A stretch of 64,000 nt of DNA. Origin: Glaciecola amylolytica (GTDB lineage Bacteria > Bacteroidota > Bacteroidia > Flavobacteriales_D > Crocinitomicaceae). This document shows, in pieces, positions 52,348-60,765 of the stretch; within the stretch, counting starts at the first letter, position 1; every line of letters begins with the position of its first letter. A program made the position numbers and the translations under genes. Where the stretch lies: contig CP034120.1 in NCBI GenBank assembly GCA_003856375.1, forward strand, positions 1,302,001 through 1,366,000, given 5' to 3'. A model generated the notes under the pieces. That model saw only the letters and a program-made list of their open reading frames with translations, did no database searches and had not been told where the DNA came from.

Positions 52348-52778
52348 TTAGCAGGGTATTTAAAAGTTTATAATAATTTGTTAATAAAAAAATAATCAGC
52401 GTAATAGATTCATAGCTTAACTGTTAAGCAGTCGAATTATTTGAGAGAGCAAATATTTACATAAAAAAGTGAAAAAAAAAGTTCTTTAGGGGTTGCTTAT
52501 TTGAAAAGTTTTGCATTGTATTGAAGTAATCCTTTAATATCGCCTTCTAAATTTCTTAAAACCTATTGATAGTTCGATGAATAAGCAATTTTTATAGCTA
52601 AATGTTAAATTCTGGTATTTAAACTAAATAAATTGTTCTTAATCAAAGGCTCAAAATTAGATTGCATTCACATTCGTTTAATGTTTTCAAAATATACGAC
52701 ATTCCCTGATATTTTTCTACTCCGAAATCTAAAAATAGTTACGACATTTAGCAAAAATAATTTTCAAGAAAAAAGTAC
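52348..52778. other. 431-bp very AT-rich region upstream of dnaA
   Basis: It separates divergent dnaA and the thioesterase gene. It is strongly AT-rich with many TTTAAA and AAATTT-like words. I looked for TTATCCACA-type DnaA boxes on both strands and found no good match, so an origin here is not supported. No exact TAnnTTTG in front of dnaA was found either. Confidence 0.5.
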
Positions 52779-53195
52779 ATGAAGACTTCCTTTGAATTTC
52801 CTGCGAAAGTGCGGGTGAGATATGGTGAAACGGATCAAATGGGGTATTGTTATTATGGAAATTACGCAGCTTATTTTGAAGTAGGAAGAGTGGAGGCTAT
52901 GCGCTCGCTTGGAATGAGCTACCGGGAATTGGAAGAAAGCGGCGTGATGCTGCCGGTAAGTCATTTTGAAGTGGATTATTTCAAACCGGCTTTTTATGAT
53001 GATGAATTGACCGTTGTTACGGCGATCACGGAGTTGAAAGGACCGCGCTTGTTTTTTGAATATGCTTTATACAATGAAAGGCAGGAATGCATCAGCAAGG
53101 CGAAAACAACGCTGGTTTTTGTGTCGAAAGAAAATATGAGACCGATTGCTCCTCCGGATGCATTTGTTGAACTAATGAAAAAGCATCATGCTTGA
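52779..53195 (+). CDS. Acyl-CoA thioesterase, 4HBT/YbgC type
   Basis: 138 aa, a single hot-dog fold. It begins FPAKVRVRYGETDQMGYCYYGNYAAYFEVGR, which is the 4HBT motif with the catalytic Asp; the usual histidine of the GxVxHxxY segment reads Tyr here (CYYGNY). Next come VDYFKPAFYDDELTV and a final strand block with KAKTTLVFVSKE. Such enzymes hydrolyse short or medium acyl-CoA, and the true substrate is unknown. It overlaps the next gene by 8 bases, so it is in the same operon as the formimidoylglutamase-type enzyme. Confidence 0.87.
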   Translation: MKTSFEFPAKVRVRYGETDQMGYCYYGNYAAYFEVGRVEAMRSLGMSYRELEESGVMLPVSHFEVDYFKPAFYDDELTVVTAITELKGPRLFFEYALYNERQECISKAKTTLVFVSKENMRPIAPPDAFVELMKKHHA

Positions 53196-54171
53196 ATCGA
53201 CATATTTTAAATTACAGTTTCCCGAAGAGGGTCATTTGAAGCAATGGCTTTCTGAACGCGACGGAGAAATCCGGATCGGGCAAAATGTGTTGTTTCGAAA
53301 TAAATCGGAACAATGGAAAGAACGGAAATTCCATGTTTTGGGAGTGAAGGAAGATATCGGTCCGCGCTTAAATGGCGGAAAGGGTGGTTCTGATCGAGCT
53401 TTCGATGCGTTCATAGCACGATTTCTGGGAGTACAATCCAATCAGTTTCTGACTGGGGCTTCGATTTGTATTCATGGATTCATCGAAACTTCCGAAGAAA
53501 TTGAGGTGCTTTCGAATATGTTGGTGGATGATTTGGATTATTTGCTTGCTGCCTGGGTGAAAGAGGTGGTGGATGCAGGGGGAATTCCGATTGTGATCGG
53601 AGGTGGGCATAACAATGCTTATCCGATCATTAAAGGAGTTTCGGAATCCAAACAACGGGCGATCTCTGTTGTGAATATGGATCCGCATGCAGATACGAGA
53701 GTCATGGAGGGCCGGCATTCCGGAAATCCGTTCTCATATGCGTTTGAATACAATTTTTTAGGACATTATTCCGTTATCGGATTACACGAATCTTACAATA
53801 ATCAGTTTATTCTGGATCAGTTGAAGCAAATGAATGCCTTTTTTACGTTTTATGAATCCTGGTTGGAGAAGCCTTTCAAGTTTCAGGCAGATATTGATAA
53901 GGTCTACGATTCGCATTTTCAAAACCTGATGGGAGTGGAGCTTGATATGGATTCCATTGCTTTTATGCCTTCAAGTGCGTTTACACCATCCGGGATTACG
54001 GTTGATCAGGCGCGGATTTATATCCGGAAAATGGCTTCTCTGGAAAAAGTGTGTTACCTGCATTTGCCGGAAGCTGCACCTAAAACAGAAACGGATGAAA
54101 TCATAGTTGGGAAAACATTGGCCTATTTGGTGACGGATTTTGTGAAAGAGTACCAAAAACATCACGTTTAA
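53188..54171 (+). CDS. Formimidoylglutamase-type arginase-family hydrolase
   Basis: 327 aa ureohydrolase. The binuclear metal ligands are in VIGGGHNNAYP (His), NMDPHADTR (Asp-x-His-x-Asp) and VELDMDSIAFMP (Asp-x-Asp). The GHNN and HADTRVMEGRHSGNPFSYA segments are those of the Bacteroidota formimidoylglutamase/HutG-like branch, which splits N-formimidoylglutamate in histidine degradation. No other hut gene is near, so the actual guanidino or formimino substrate remains open. It overlaps the thioesterase gene by 8 bases and precedes the membrane patatin gene by 16. Confidence 0.85.
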   Translation: MLESTYFKLQFPEEGHLKQWLSERDGEIRIGQNVLFRNKSEQWKERKFHVLGVKEDIGPRLNGGKGGSDRAFDAFIARFLGVQSNQFLTGASICIHGFIETSEEIEVLSNMLVDDLDYLLAAWVKEVVDAGGIPIVIGGGHNNAYPIIKGVSESKQRAISVVNMDPHADTRVMEGRHSGNPFSYAFEYNFLGHYSVIGLHESYNNQFILDQLKQMNAFFTFYESWLEKPFKFQADIDKVYDSHFQNLMGVELDMDSIAFMPSSAFTPSGITVDQARIYIRKMASLEKVCYLHLPEAAPKTETDEIIVGKTLAYLVTDFVKEYQKHHV

Positions 54172-54187
54172 TTCGTATATTCAGTTC

Positions 54188-56428
54188 GTGGCGGCATTTC
54201 GAGACATAACCTTTAATACATTGCGATTTGTTCGGGTATTCTTTCCCTTCGTTTTGCTGATCCATCATTTAAAACACAACTTACTGGGGCTTTTCTATTG
54301 GGTTTTCTTTTTCTTGCTCATTTCGGATAAGATCGGAGTCGGATTTGGATTGTCTTATTTGTTTTTGTCTCCTGAATATCAGGGAAACACCAGTTTTTTT
54401 TCGTTTTCATTAATCGGTTTTTCGTTTGGTGGTCTGACAATGGCCTTTCATTCGTATTCCTACATGCGTTTGGCATCTCGTTTTCCGTTCCTGGCAATGG
54501 TAAACAAGCCTTTTGTACGCTTTTGTATCAATAACAGCATTATTCCGACAACCTTCATAATCTATTTTTTGATTCGGATTGTTCGTTTTCAGCGGATGGA
54601 AGAATTTGAATCCTGGACGAATGTGATTCTCTTTGGATCGGGATTTCTGGTGGGCTTCTTTCTGTTTGTCGGGGTTTCTTTATTGTATTTCTTCCCGATC
54701 AATAAAAATCTCTTTGAGTTGAGACGTTTTACTGCAGTGCAACCCACTCGCAGTGAACGCTGGCTGCGTTTCGGAAAAGGAAACAGAATTAAGGTGAAAA
54801 GCGCGAACAAGCAGCGTCTGTATTTTTATGTCGGAAGAGGAATGCGGATTCAGCAATGCCGCTCTACGAAACATTATGCGCAATCGCTGCTGCAATCGGT
54901 GTTTGATCAAAACAGGATTTCAACCACTGTTTTTGAAATTGCAACTATTCTGACTTTTATTCTGATCGGGCTTTTTGGTGGAAAAACATTTTTGGATGTT
55001 CCGGCAGGAGTGAGTGTGGTTCTTTTGATGACAATTATCCTGATGTTGCTCAGTGCGCTCATGAGTTGGCTGAGAGTGTGGGCTTATCCGGTGATCATTC
55101 TGATTTTCCTGATCATGAACTTCTTTTCGAGAAGCGGTGAGATTTTTCAGTTCCAGACTCAGGCTTACGGATTGAATTATAAAAAAACGGACCTGTATTC
55201 TGATTCTGTTATTTATGCTTTCAGTAAGGATGCTGAAGTGCGAAAGGATGATTATGAGCAATATCTGACGTATCTGGAAAACTGGAAGAAAGGAACCGGA
55301 GAGGAAAAGCCCTTATTGGTAATTGTGAATACTTCCGGGGGAGGTTCCAGAAGTGCTTCGTGGGTTTATCAGGTGCTCCGGACCTGTGATTCCCTGAGTA
55401 ATTTCAAGTCTTCCAAGCACATTGCAATGATTACCGGAGCTTCGGGAGGAACTGTCGGAGCGTCTTATTATCGATCGCTGCTATTGGAAAATTACCAGAC
55501 TGGAAAAGTGAATTTCAACGATCCGAAGTATTTCGAGGAAATTTCGCGGGATTTGCTGAATAAATTGTCGTTTGCAGCTTCAACCAATGATTTGTTTTTC
55601 CGCTATCAGTCGGGATTTGAAGATTCGGATTACAGTTATGACCGTGGAATGGCTTTTGAAGCTGATTTGAATGAAAATACGGGTCAGCGTCTGAATAAGC
55701 CGTTGTATTACTTCAAGGTTTTCGAGAAACAGGGGCTTATTCCGAATGTGATTCTGACGCCTTCTGTGGTAAATGATGGCCGCAGGATTATGATTTCGTC
55801 TCTGGGATTGAGTTTTTTAATGGATTCTGCTTCGCCGGCTGCGGAAACCAATCATATTCAGGAAAACATCGATCTGCATGCCTTGCTGAAAAGTCAGAAT
55901 GCGGCTAAACTGCGTTTGTCTTCCGCTTTACGGATGAATGCAACTTTTCCATACGTGCTTCCGATGACCAGTTTGCCAACTGTTCCGGAAATTCAATTGA
56001 TGGATGCAGGAGCAAGAGATAATTTCGGAACTAAAATTACGGTTCGCTGGTTGATGGAACTGGAATCCTGGATTGGTAAAAATACAAGTGGTGTGGTGAT
56101 TTTGCAGATTCGTGATAACAAACGAATCATGTATCAGGAAGAAACGCGTTCTTTCAGCTTGTTTGATAAGTTTACGGCTCCGATTTCCAATGTGTTTACC
56201 AATTTTCCGCGCATTCAGGACTACGACCAAAGTGATTTATTGGATTTGATTGTGGATAAATACGATGTTCCGATCCAAACCGTTAATCTGAATCTGAGAG
56301 AATTGCAAAAGGACCGGATCAGCTTGTCCTGGCATTTAACCAAGCACGAAAAACTGAAAGTGCTTTCTGCAATCAAGCGCTCTTCTAACGTCAAAGAATT
56401 TAAGAAATATCAGAAGCTTTTGAATTAA
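54188..56428 (+). CDS. Membrane-anchored patatin-like phospholipase
   Basis: 746 aa, GTG start. The N-terminal ~330 residues hold about six to eight transmembrane helices (for example FFPFVLLIHHLK..., NVILFGSGFLVGFFLFVGVSLLYFF, VVLLMTIILMLLSALMSWL, YPVIILIFLIMNFF). The patatin domain spans ~375-700: anion hole VIVNTSGGGSRSASW, nucleophile Ser419 in TGASGGTVGASYY, and catalytic Asp606 in LMDAGARDNFG. Both catalytic residues are intact, so lipid acyl hydrolase activity is expected, probably at the cytoplasmic membrane. It is the third gene of the thioesterase operon. Its stop abuts the stop of the convergent gene. Confidence 0.85.
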   Translation: MAAFRDITFNTLRFVRVFFPFVLLIHHLKHNLLGLFYWVFFFLLISDKIGVGFGLSYLFLSPEYQGNTSFFSFSLIGFSFGGLTMAFHSYSYMRLASRFPFLAMVNKPFVRFCINNSIIPTTFIIYFLIRIVRFQRMEEFESWTNVILFGSGFLVGFFLFVGVSLLYFFPINKNLFELRRFTAVQPTRSERWLRFGKGNRIKVKSANKQRLYFYVGRGMRIQQCRSTKHYAQSLLQSVFDQNRISTTVFEIATILTFILIGLFGGKTFLDVPAGVSVVLLMTIILMLLSALMSWLRVWAYPVIILIFLIMNFFSRSGEIFQFQTQAYGLNYKKTDLYSDSVIYAFSKDAEVRKDDYEQYLTYLENWKKGTGEEKPLLVIVNTSGGGSRSASWVYQVLRTCDSLSNFKSSKHIAMITGASGGTVGASYYRSLLLENYQTGKVNFNDPKYFEEISRDLLNKLSFAASTNDLFFRYQSGFEDSDYSYDRGMAFEADLNENTGQRLNKPLYYFKVFEKQGLIPNVILTPSVVNDGRRIMISSLGLSFLMDSASPAAETNHIQENIDLHALLKSQNAAKLRLSSALRMNATFPYVLPMTSLPTVPEIQLMDAGARDNFGTKITVRWLMELESWIGKNTSGVVILQIRDNKRIMYQEETRSFSLFDKFTAPISNVFTNFPRIQDYDQSDLLDLIVDKYDVPIQTVNLNLRELQKDRISLSWHLTKHEKLKVLSAIKRSSNVKEFKKYQKLLN

Positions 56429-57043
56429 TCAATCATGATCCCACTTTCGTTTGGAAGAACCTGTTGAATGCTTTACGATCCATCCGTTTTTATCCGCTTC
56501 ATTAAACAGGAACTTCCGCAATTTCCGTGGATAAAAGAATTTCCAGGTCATTCTGCTTTTGGATAGTTTTTTGGTGACTTTGCTGAGAGAAAGTAAATGA
56601 TAGCAGGCTGCGGCGCAGCGCATTCCGAAAAATGCATAGGGATATGGTCCGTTTTGAAGAAATGGTGCGGAAGCAATTAGAAGTTCCTGCTTTTGAGCTG
56701 GGGTGACAGGAATGAAAATCTGGCAGGTTTTTGTTGTGTCGCAATAAAATGTTCTGTAGAACTGCTTTTTGCTCGAAATAATGTAGCGGCCAATATCGGA
56801 ATTCACGTTTGTGGCCTTTACACTTCCTCCGGGAATAAAATGCATGACGCTGTCTTGCCCGATCCGAAGCCCGATATGTCCGCCGAGTTTTCCTCCAAAC
56901 CAATGTCTTCCGTCTTTTGTGAGAGGTTTGGAACCGTAAATAATCTCAACAACCAATGTGTCTTTCTGACAAAAGGCAAAGAATGGAGCCAGTAACAGAC
57001 TTAGAATGAAAGGTTTCACAGGCTTTTTTTTGTAATGATACAA
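56429..57043 (-). CDS. Exported protein, possible permuted NlpC/P60 (LRAT-like) fold
   Basis: 204 aa. The frame opens with TTG at 57043 (MYHYKKKPVKPFILSLLLAPFFAFCQ); a GTG at 57019 would give a shorter signal peptide, so the start is uncertain. The mature part has FGGKLGGHIGLRIGQDSVMHFIPGG and later PYPYAFFGMRCAAACYHLLSLS. A His-x-Gly early and a Cys late in the chain is the order of permuted papain-like proteins (LRAT, YiiX), so a hydrolase of that class is possible. This is pattern-level inference. Its stop abuts the patatin gene stop with no gap. Confidence 0.55.
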   Translation of the reverse strand: MYHYKKKPVKPFILSLLLAPFFAFCQKDTLVVEIIYGSKPLTKDGRHWFGGKLGGHIGLRIGQDSVMHFIPGGSVKATNVNSDIGRYIISSKKQFYRTFYCDTTKTCQIFIPVTPAQKQELLIASAPFLQNGPYPYAFFGMRCAAACYHLLSLSKVTKKLSKSRMTWKFFYPRKLRKFLFNEADKNGWIVKHSTGSSKRKWDHD

Positions 57044-57158
57044 TTCTCTGTTAAATCCGTTTAAACAATTATTTTATCAGTTGGATGAATTGATTGAAAT
57101 GTGCAGAATTATAATTCGTAATTCAGCATTCGTAATTCGGAATTAATTATTTTCGTGT

Positions 57159-58169
57159 ATGTCAGAAACGGTTCAACTTTACAAGTACAACTTGGATGCT
57201 TATTCTCTGGAAAAGAATTCGGAGGGTTATTTTGCGGAAAACTTTAATCCTTTCGAGGATATGAATTCGACGTACTGGTTGAACTTTCATTCCATGAAAA
57301 ATCGGGAGGCAATTCACAAGTTGTGCGACAAGTTGTGTGTGGATAAAATTTTGCAGGAAGATTTGTTTGATCAAAACAAGCGCACTCGTCTGGAAGAATA
57401 TTCTGAATATGTGTTTTTCAGCATTATTTCTGCTCTCCCGAAAGAAGGGGTGAATAATTATGACCTGAAAAAAGAGCGGATCAGTTTTATTATCGGAGAT
57501 AATTACCTGATTTCATTTCAGGAAAAACAGTCGGATCACTTTCCGACAGTTCGTGAACGAATCGAATACAAAAGAGGTAAAATCCGCTTCAAGGGCCCTG
57601 ATTTTTTGCTGTTCAGAATGCTGGAAGCTATTATTGATAACTATTCGGAGGTGGTAGAAGAGATTGGGGGAAATATTGAAATGCTCGATAAATTGGTGCT
57701 TCGGAATCCGAAAAGTGAAGTGCTTCGAAAAGTGGAATGGGAAAAGCGAAAGCTGCTTGATCTGAGAAAGATTGTTTTCCCGATGAAAGAATTAATGGGG
57801 CAGTTGGATCGGGTGGAGAACGAGTTGATCATCGAAGACAATATACATTATTTCAGAGAGCTGAAAGATACGTGTTACGGTTTGATCGAAGAGATTGAAG
57901 CAAAAAAACAGATGCTGGACGGGGTTGCGAATTTGTACTATGCCATTCAGGGACAGCGTATGAATGAAATCATGAAGGTCTTAACCGTTACAAGCGCAAT
58001 CTTTATTCCCTTGACTTTTGTGGTGGGAGTTTACGGAATGAATTTCGAAAACATGCCTGAGCTTTCCTGGAAATACGGCTATCACCTCATTTGGGGGATT
58101 ATGATCTTTGTCAGTATTGTGCTGATCTTTATTTTCTGGAAAAGGGGCTGGCTCAAAAGGAATAATTAA
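57159..58169 (+). CDS. corA: CorA family magnesium/cobalt transporter
   Basis: 336 aa. A large cytoplasmic N-terminal domain with a long helix (~150-265) is followed by two C-terminal transmembrane helices. The defining GMN motif is present in VVGVYGMNFENMPE (residues ~295-305), ahead of YHLIWGIMIFVSIVLIFIFW. The C-terminus is positively charged (KRGWLKRNN). It forms a pentameric channel for Mg2+ and related divalent ions. It overlaps the convergent small gene by 4 bases. Upstream is an ATTCGTAATTC repeat. Confidence 0.94.
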   Translation: MSETVQLYKYNLDAYSLEKNSEGYFAENFNPFEDMNSTYWLNFHSMKNREAIHKLCDKLCVDKILQEDLFDQNKRTRLEEYSEYVFFSIISALPKEGVNNYDLKKERISFIIGDNYLISFQEKQSDHFPTVRERIEYKRGKIRFKGPDFLLFRMLEAIIDNYSEVVEEIGGNIEMLDKLVLRNPKSEVLRKVEWEKRKLLDLRKIVFPMKELMGQLDRVENELIIEDNIHYFRELKDTCYGLIEEIEAKKQMLDGVANLYYAIQGQRMNEIMKVLTVTSAIFIPLTFVVGVYGMNFENMPELSWKYGYHLIWGIMIFVSIVLIFIFWKRGWLKRNN

Positions 58170-58486
58170 TCCTGATCGATCAATTCATTGGCGTAAAGCA
58201 TGAAGCGCGATTCTTCGAGCAGTTGATACAATTTGATCCATTCTTGCGGGGTAAAAGCAAGAATCATCTTGGTGTTGTCCGTGTGCATGTAAATCTTCTC
58301 ATTGATTTCTTTTTTCTCGTCATAATGCATCGTGTGGATGTTGTGAACCTGATCCGAGAAACGGATGAATTCATCGTAAGAAAGAATGAGAACAACATTG
58401 CCGAATCCCAAATGAAACTGTTCACAGTTTTTGCATTGGATAAGACATCCGAATGAATTGTTGCTGATTGTTTTGTAATGACACAT
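58166..58486 (-). CDS. Small conserved-type protein with CxxC, 106 aa
   Basis: A cytoplasmic protein beginning MCHYKTISNNSFGCLIQCKNCEQFHLGFGNVVLILSYDEFIRF. The CIQCKNCEQFHLGFGN segment looks like a small zinc-ribbon or redox motif and is familiar from short Bacteroidota proteins of unknown function. The C-terminal half is helical (FTPQEWIKLYQLLEESRFMLYANELI). It starts at an ATG and converges on corA with a 4-base overlap. No role can be assigned. Confidence 0.65.
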   Translation of the reverse strand: MCHYKTISNNSFGCLIQCKNCEQFHLGFGNVVLILSYDEFIRFSDQVHNIHTMHYDEKKEINEKIYMHTDNTKMILAFTPQEWIKLYQLLEESRFMLYANELIDQD

Positions 58487-58604
58487 GCCGATTGTTTTTT
58501 GGTAAAATTATTATTTAGAATAGTTCTAAACAATACCAAAAAAAAGGTATTATTCCTTTTTGTGAAATTAACCTTAAATCGTTCATAACTCCTGAAAAAC
58601 AGTG

Positions 58605-58634
58605 TTGGATAAAGGAGAATCCTTGCTAAATTTG
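58605..58634 (+). promoter_or_regulatory. Bacteroidota promoter for parE
   Basis: TTG at 58605-58607, a 19-base spacer, TAAATTTG at 58627-58634. It has the same arrangement as the fabI promoter, including the identical -7 box and spacing. The ATG lies 23 bases after the -7 box. Confidence 0.75.
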
Positions 58635-58657
58635 TTACTTGCACAGAATCCGTTTTT

Positions 58658-60562
58658 ATGGCTGAAAATCAATATACTGAAGATAATATCCGATCCCTCG
58701 ATTGGAAGGAGCACATTCGCCTGAGACCTGGTATGTATATCGGGAAGTTGGGAGATGGAGCTTCGGCTGATGACGGGATCTATATTTTGGTGAAGGAGAT
58801 TGTCGATAATTCCGTTGACGAATTTGTCATGGGGAATGGAAAGCGTATCGACATTAAAGTGAAGGATGGGAAGGTTTCCGTTCGTGATTACGGACGCGGA
58901 ATTCCCCTGGGGAAAGTAATTGAATGTGTTTCTCAGATCAATACAGGAGGAAAATACGATTCGAAGGCGTTTAAGAAATCGGTAGGTTTGAATGGAGTCG
59001 GAACCAAGGCGGTAAACGCTTTGAGTGATTATTTCATGGTTTATTCTGTCAGAGAAGGTGAAAAGAAACAAGTTGTTTTTTCGCGTGGTGAATTGACGGA
59101 AGAGTTTCCTTTGGAAAAAACAACTGAAGTGAATGGAACTTATTTTGAGTTTATTCCCGATGAAACGATTTTCAAAAAGTTTGCTTTCAAAATGCCTTAT
59201 CTGATTAAGATGTTTTGGAATTACTGCTACCTGAACCGCGGACTTGCGATTTACTTCAACGGAGAAAAATATCAGTCCAAAGACGGATTGAAAGATTTGT
59301 TGGAAGACAACATGGATGGAGATCCCTTGTATCCGATCATTCATTTGGAAGGCGAAGATATCGAAGTGGCATTTACGCACGGAAAAACATATGGTGAGGA
59401 TTACTATTCGTTTGTAAACGGTCAGCACACCACTCAGGGAGGAACGCATCAAAGTGCTTTCAGGGAATCGATCGCAAAAGTGATCCGCGATTTTTACAAG
59501 AAAGATTACGATGCTTCGGATATTCGCCAATCGATCGTTGCTGCAATTGCGGTCAAAGTAATCGAACCGGTGTTCGAATCGCAGACGAAAACCAAACTGG
59601 GTTCTCAGGAGATCGAGCCGGAAGGAAAATCCATGCGTGCATTTATCAATGATTTCCTGAAAGATAAATTGGATAATTACCTGCACCGCCATCCGGAAGT
59701 TGCAGACACGCTGGAAAAGAAGATAAAGCAATCAGAACGTGAACGGAAAGAATTATCCGGAATCCGTAAACTGGCGCGCGACAGAGCAAAGAAAGCGAGC
59801 TTACACAATAAGAAATTGCGCGACTGCAGATCGCATTTAACCGATTTGAAGGACGAAAAGCGCGAATTGACCACCTTGTTCATTACCGAGGGAGATTCGG
59901 CAAGTGGATCGATTACGAAATCAAGAGATGTAAACACGCAAGCGGTATTCTCATTGCGCGGTAAGCCTTTGAATTGCTACGGACTGACCAAAAAAGTGGT
60001 TTACGAGAACGAAGAGTTCAACTTGATCCAGGCAGCTTTAGATATCGAAGAAGATATGGATAACCTGCGTTACAACAACATTGTAATCGCTACCGATGCC
60101 GATGTGGATGGAATGCACATTCGTTTGTTGTTGCTGACTTTCTTCCTGCAATTCTTCCCGGATCTGGTGAAACGAAACCACGTATATGTGCTTCAAACAC
60201 CTTTGTTCCGTGTAAGAAACAAGAAAAAGACAATCTATTGTTATTCGGAAGAAGAAAGACGTAACGCGATTGCGGAATTGGGAAAAAATCCGGAAATCAC
60301 CCGATTTAAAGGTTTGGGAGAGATTTCCCCGGACGAGTTCAAGCATTTCATCGGAGACGATATCCGTTTGGAACCGGTTCTTCTGACCAAAGACGCATCC
60401 ATCGATTCAATTTTGTCTTATTTCATGGGGAAAAACACTCCGGAACGACAAGATTTCATTATTGAAAATCTGCGTGTGGAAAAAGACGAAGACAAGAATC
60501 GGGAAAAAGCAGAACTTCCATCTGAAGATGAAGATACGGAACCAATAGAAAAAGCTTCTTAA
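58658..60562 (+). CDS. parE: DNA topoisomerase IV subunit B (ParE)
   Basis: ParE is the ATPase subunit of topoisomerase IV, which unlinks daughter chromosomes. 634 aa. The GHKL ATPase domain has [18 protein letters not shown] (Mg2+ ligand region), [11 protein letters not shown] and [16 protein letters not shown]. The transducer has [13 protein letters not shown]. The TOPRIM domain has [12 protein letters not shown] and the metal-binding [10 protein letters not shown], and the tail has [15 protein letters not shown]. The short length, without a gyrase-type insert, and the pairing with the next gene favour ParE over GyrB. It has its own consensus promoter. Confidence 0.93.
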   Translation: MAENQYTEDNIRSLDWKEHIRLRPGMYIGKLGDGASADDGIYILVKEIVDNSVDEFVMGNGKRIDIKVKDGKVSVRDYGRGIPLGKVIECVSQINTGGKYDSKAFKKSVGLNGVGTKAVNALSDYFMVYSVREGEKKQVVFSRGELTEEFPLEKTTEVNGTYFEFIPDETIFKKFAFKMPYLIKMFWNYCYLNRGLAIYFNGEKYQSKDGLKDLLEDNMDGDPLYPIIHLEGEDIEVAFTHGKTYGEDYYSFVNGQHTTQGGTHQSAFRESIAKVIRDFYKKDYDASDIRQSIVAAIAVKVIEPVFESQTKTKLGSQEIEPEGKSMRAFINDFLKDKLDNYLHRHPEVADTLEKKIKQSERERKELSGIRKLARDRAKKASLHNKKLRDCRSHLTDLKDEKRELTTLFITEGDSASGSITKSRDVNTQAVFSLRGKPLNCYGLTKKVVYENEEFNLIQAALDIEEDMDNLRYNNIVIATDADVDGMHIRLLLLTFFLQFFPDLVKRNHVYVLQTPLFRVRNKKKTIYCYSEEERRNAIAELGKNPEITRFKGLGEISPDEFKHFIGDDIRLEPVLLTKDASIDSILSYFMGKNTPERQDFIIENLRVEKDEDKNREKAELPSEDEDTEPIEKAS

Positions 60563-60581
60563 GAAATGATTTTAAACCATT

Positions 60582-60729
60582 TCCTCCTCACTTCCTCCCT
60601 CCAAAAAGGGAGAGAAATCCGGAATTCCGGTGCGGAGGTTTTGTTTTCAATAAATAGATGTTTGACTTCCGATTTCAGTGAAAAAGGAAGTTTTAACTTC
60701 CCCCTTTGGAGGGGGATTGAGGGGGAGGA
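60582..60729. repeat. Composite palindromic element between parE and parC
   Basis: An imperfect long inverted repeat: a C/T-rich arm (about 60582-60611, TCCTCC...CTCCAAAAAGGG) and a G-rich arm (about 60701-60729, CCCCTTTGGAGGGGG...GGGGGAGGA). Between them are a perfect 12-bp palindrome CCGGAATTCCGG (60619-60630) and a small hairpin GGAAGTT-TT-AACTTCC (60686-60701). It resembles G-rich CCTTTGGAGG elements scattered in flavobacterial genomes. Confidence 0.65.
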
Positions 60730-60765
60730 TGCCCCTGGAATATCTTTGATTAAAGACCAAATAGT

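Noticed and set aside
52348-52778. Possible chromosomal origin next to dnaA
   Set aside because: The region is AT-rich and beside dnaA, but I found no DnaA-box-like TTATCCACA on either strand and no dnaN neighbour, so the claim is not supported.
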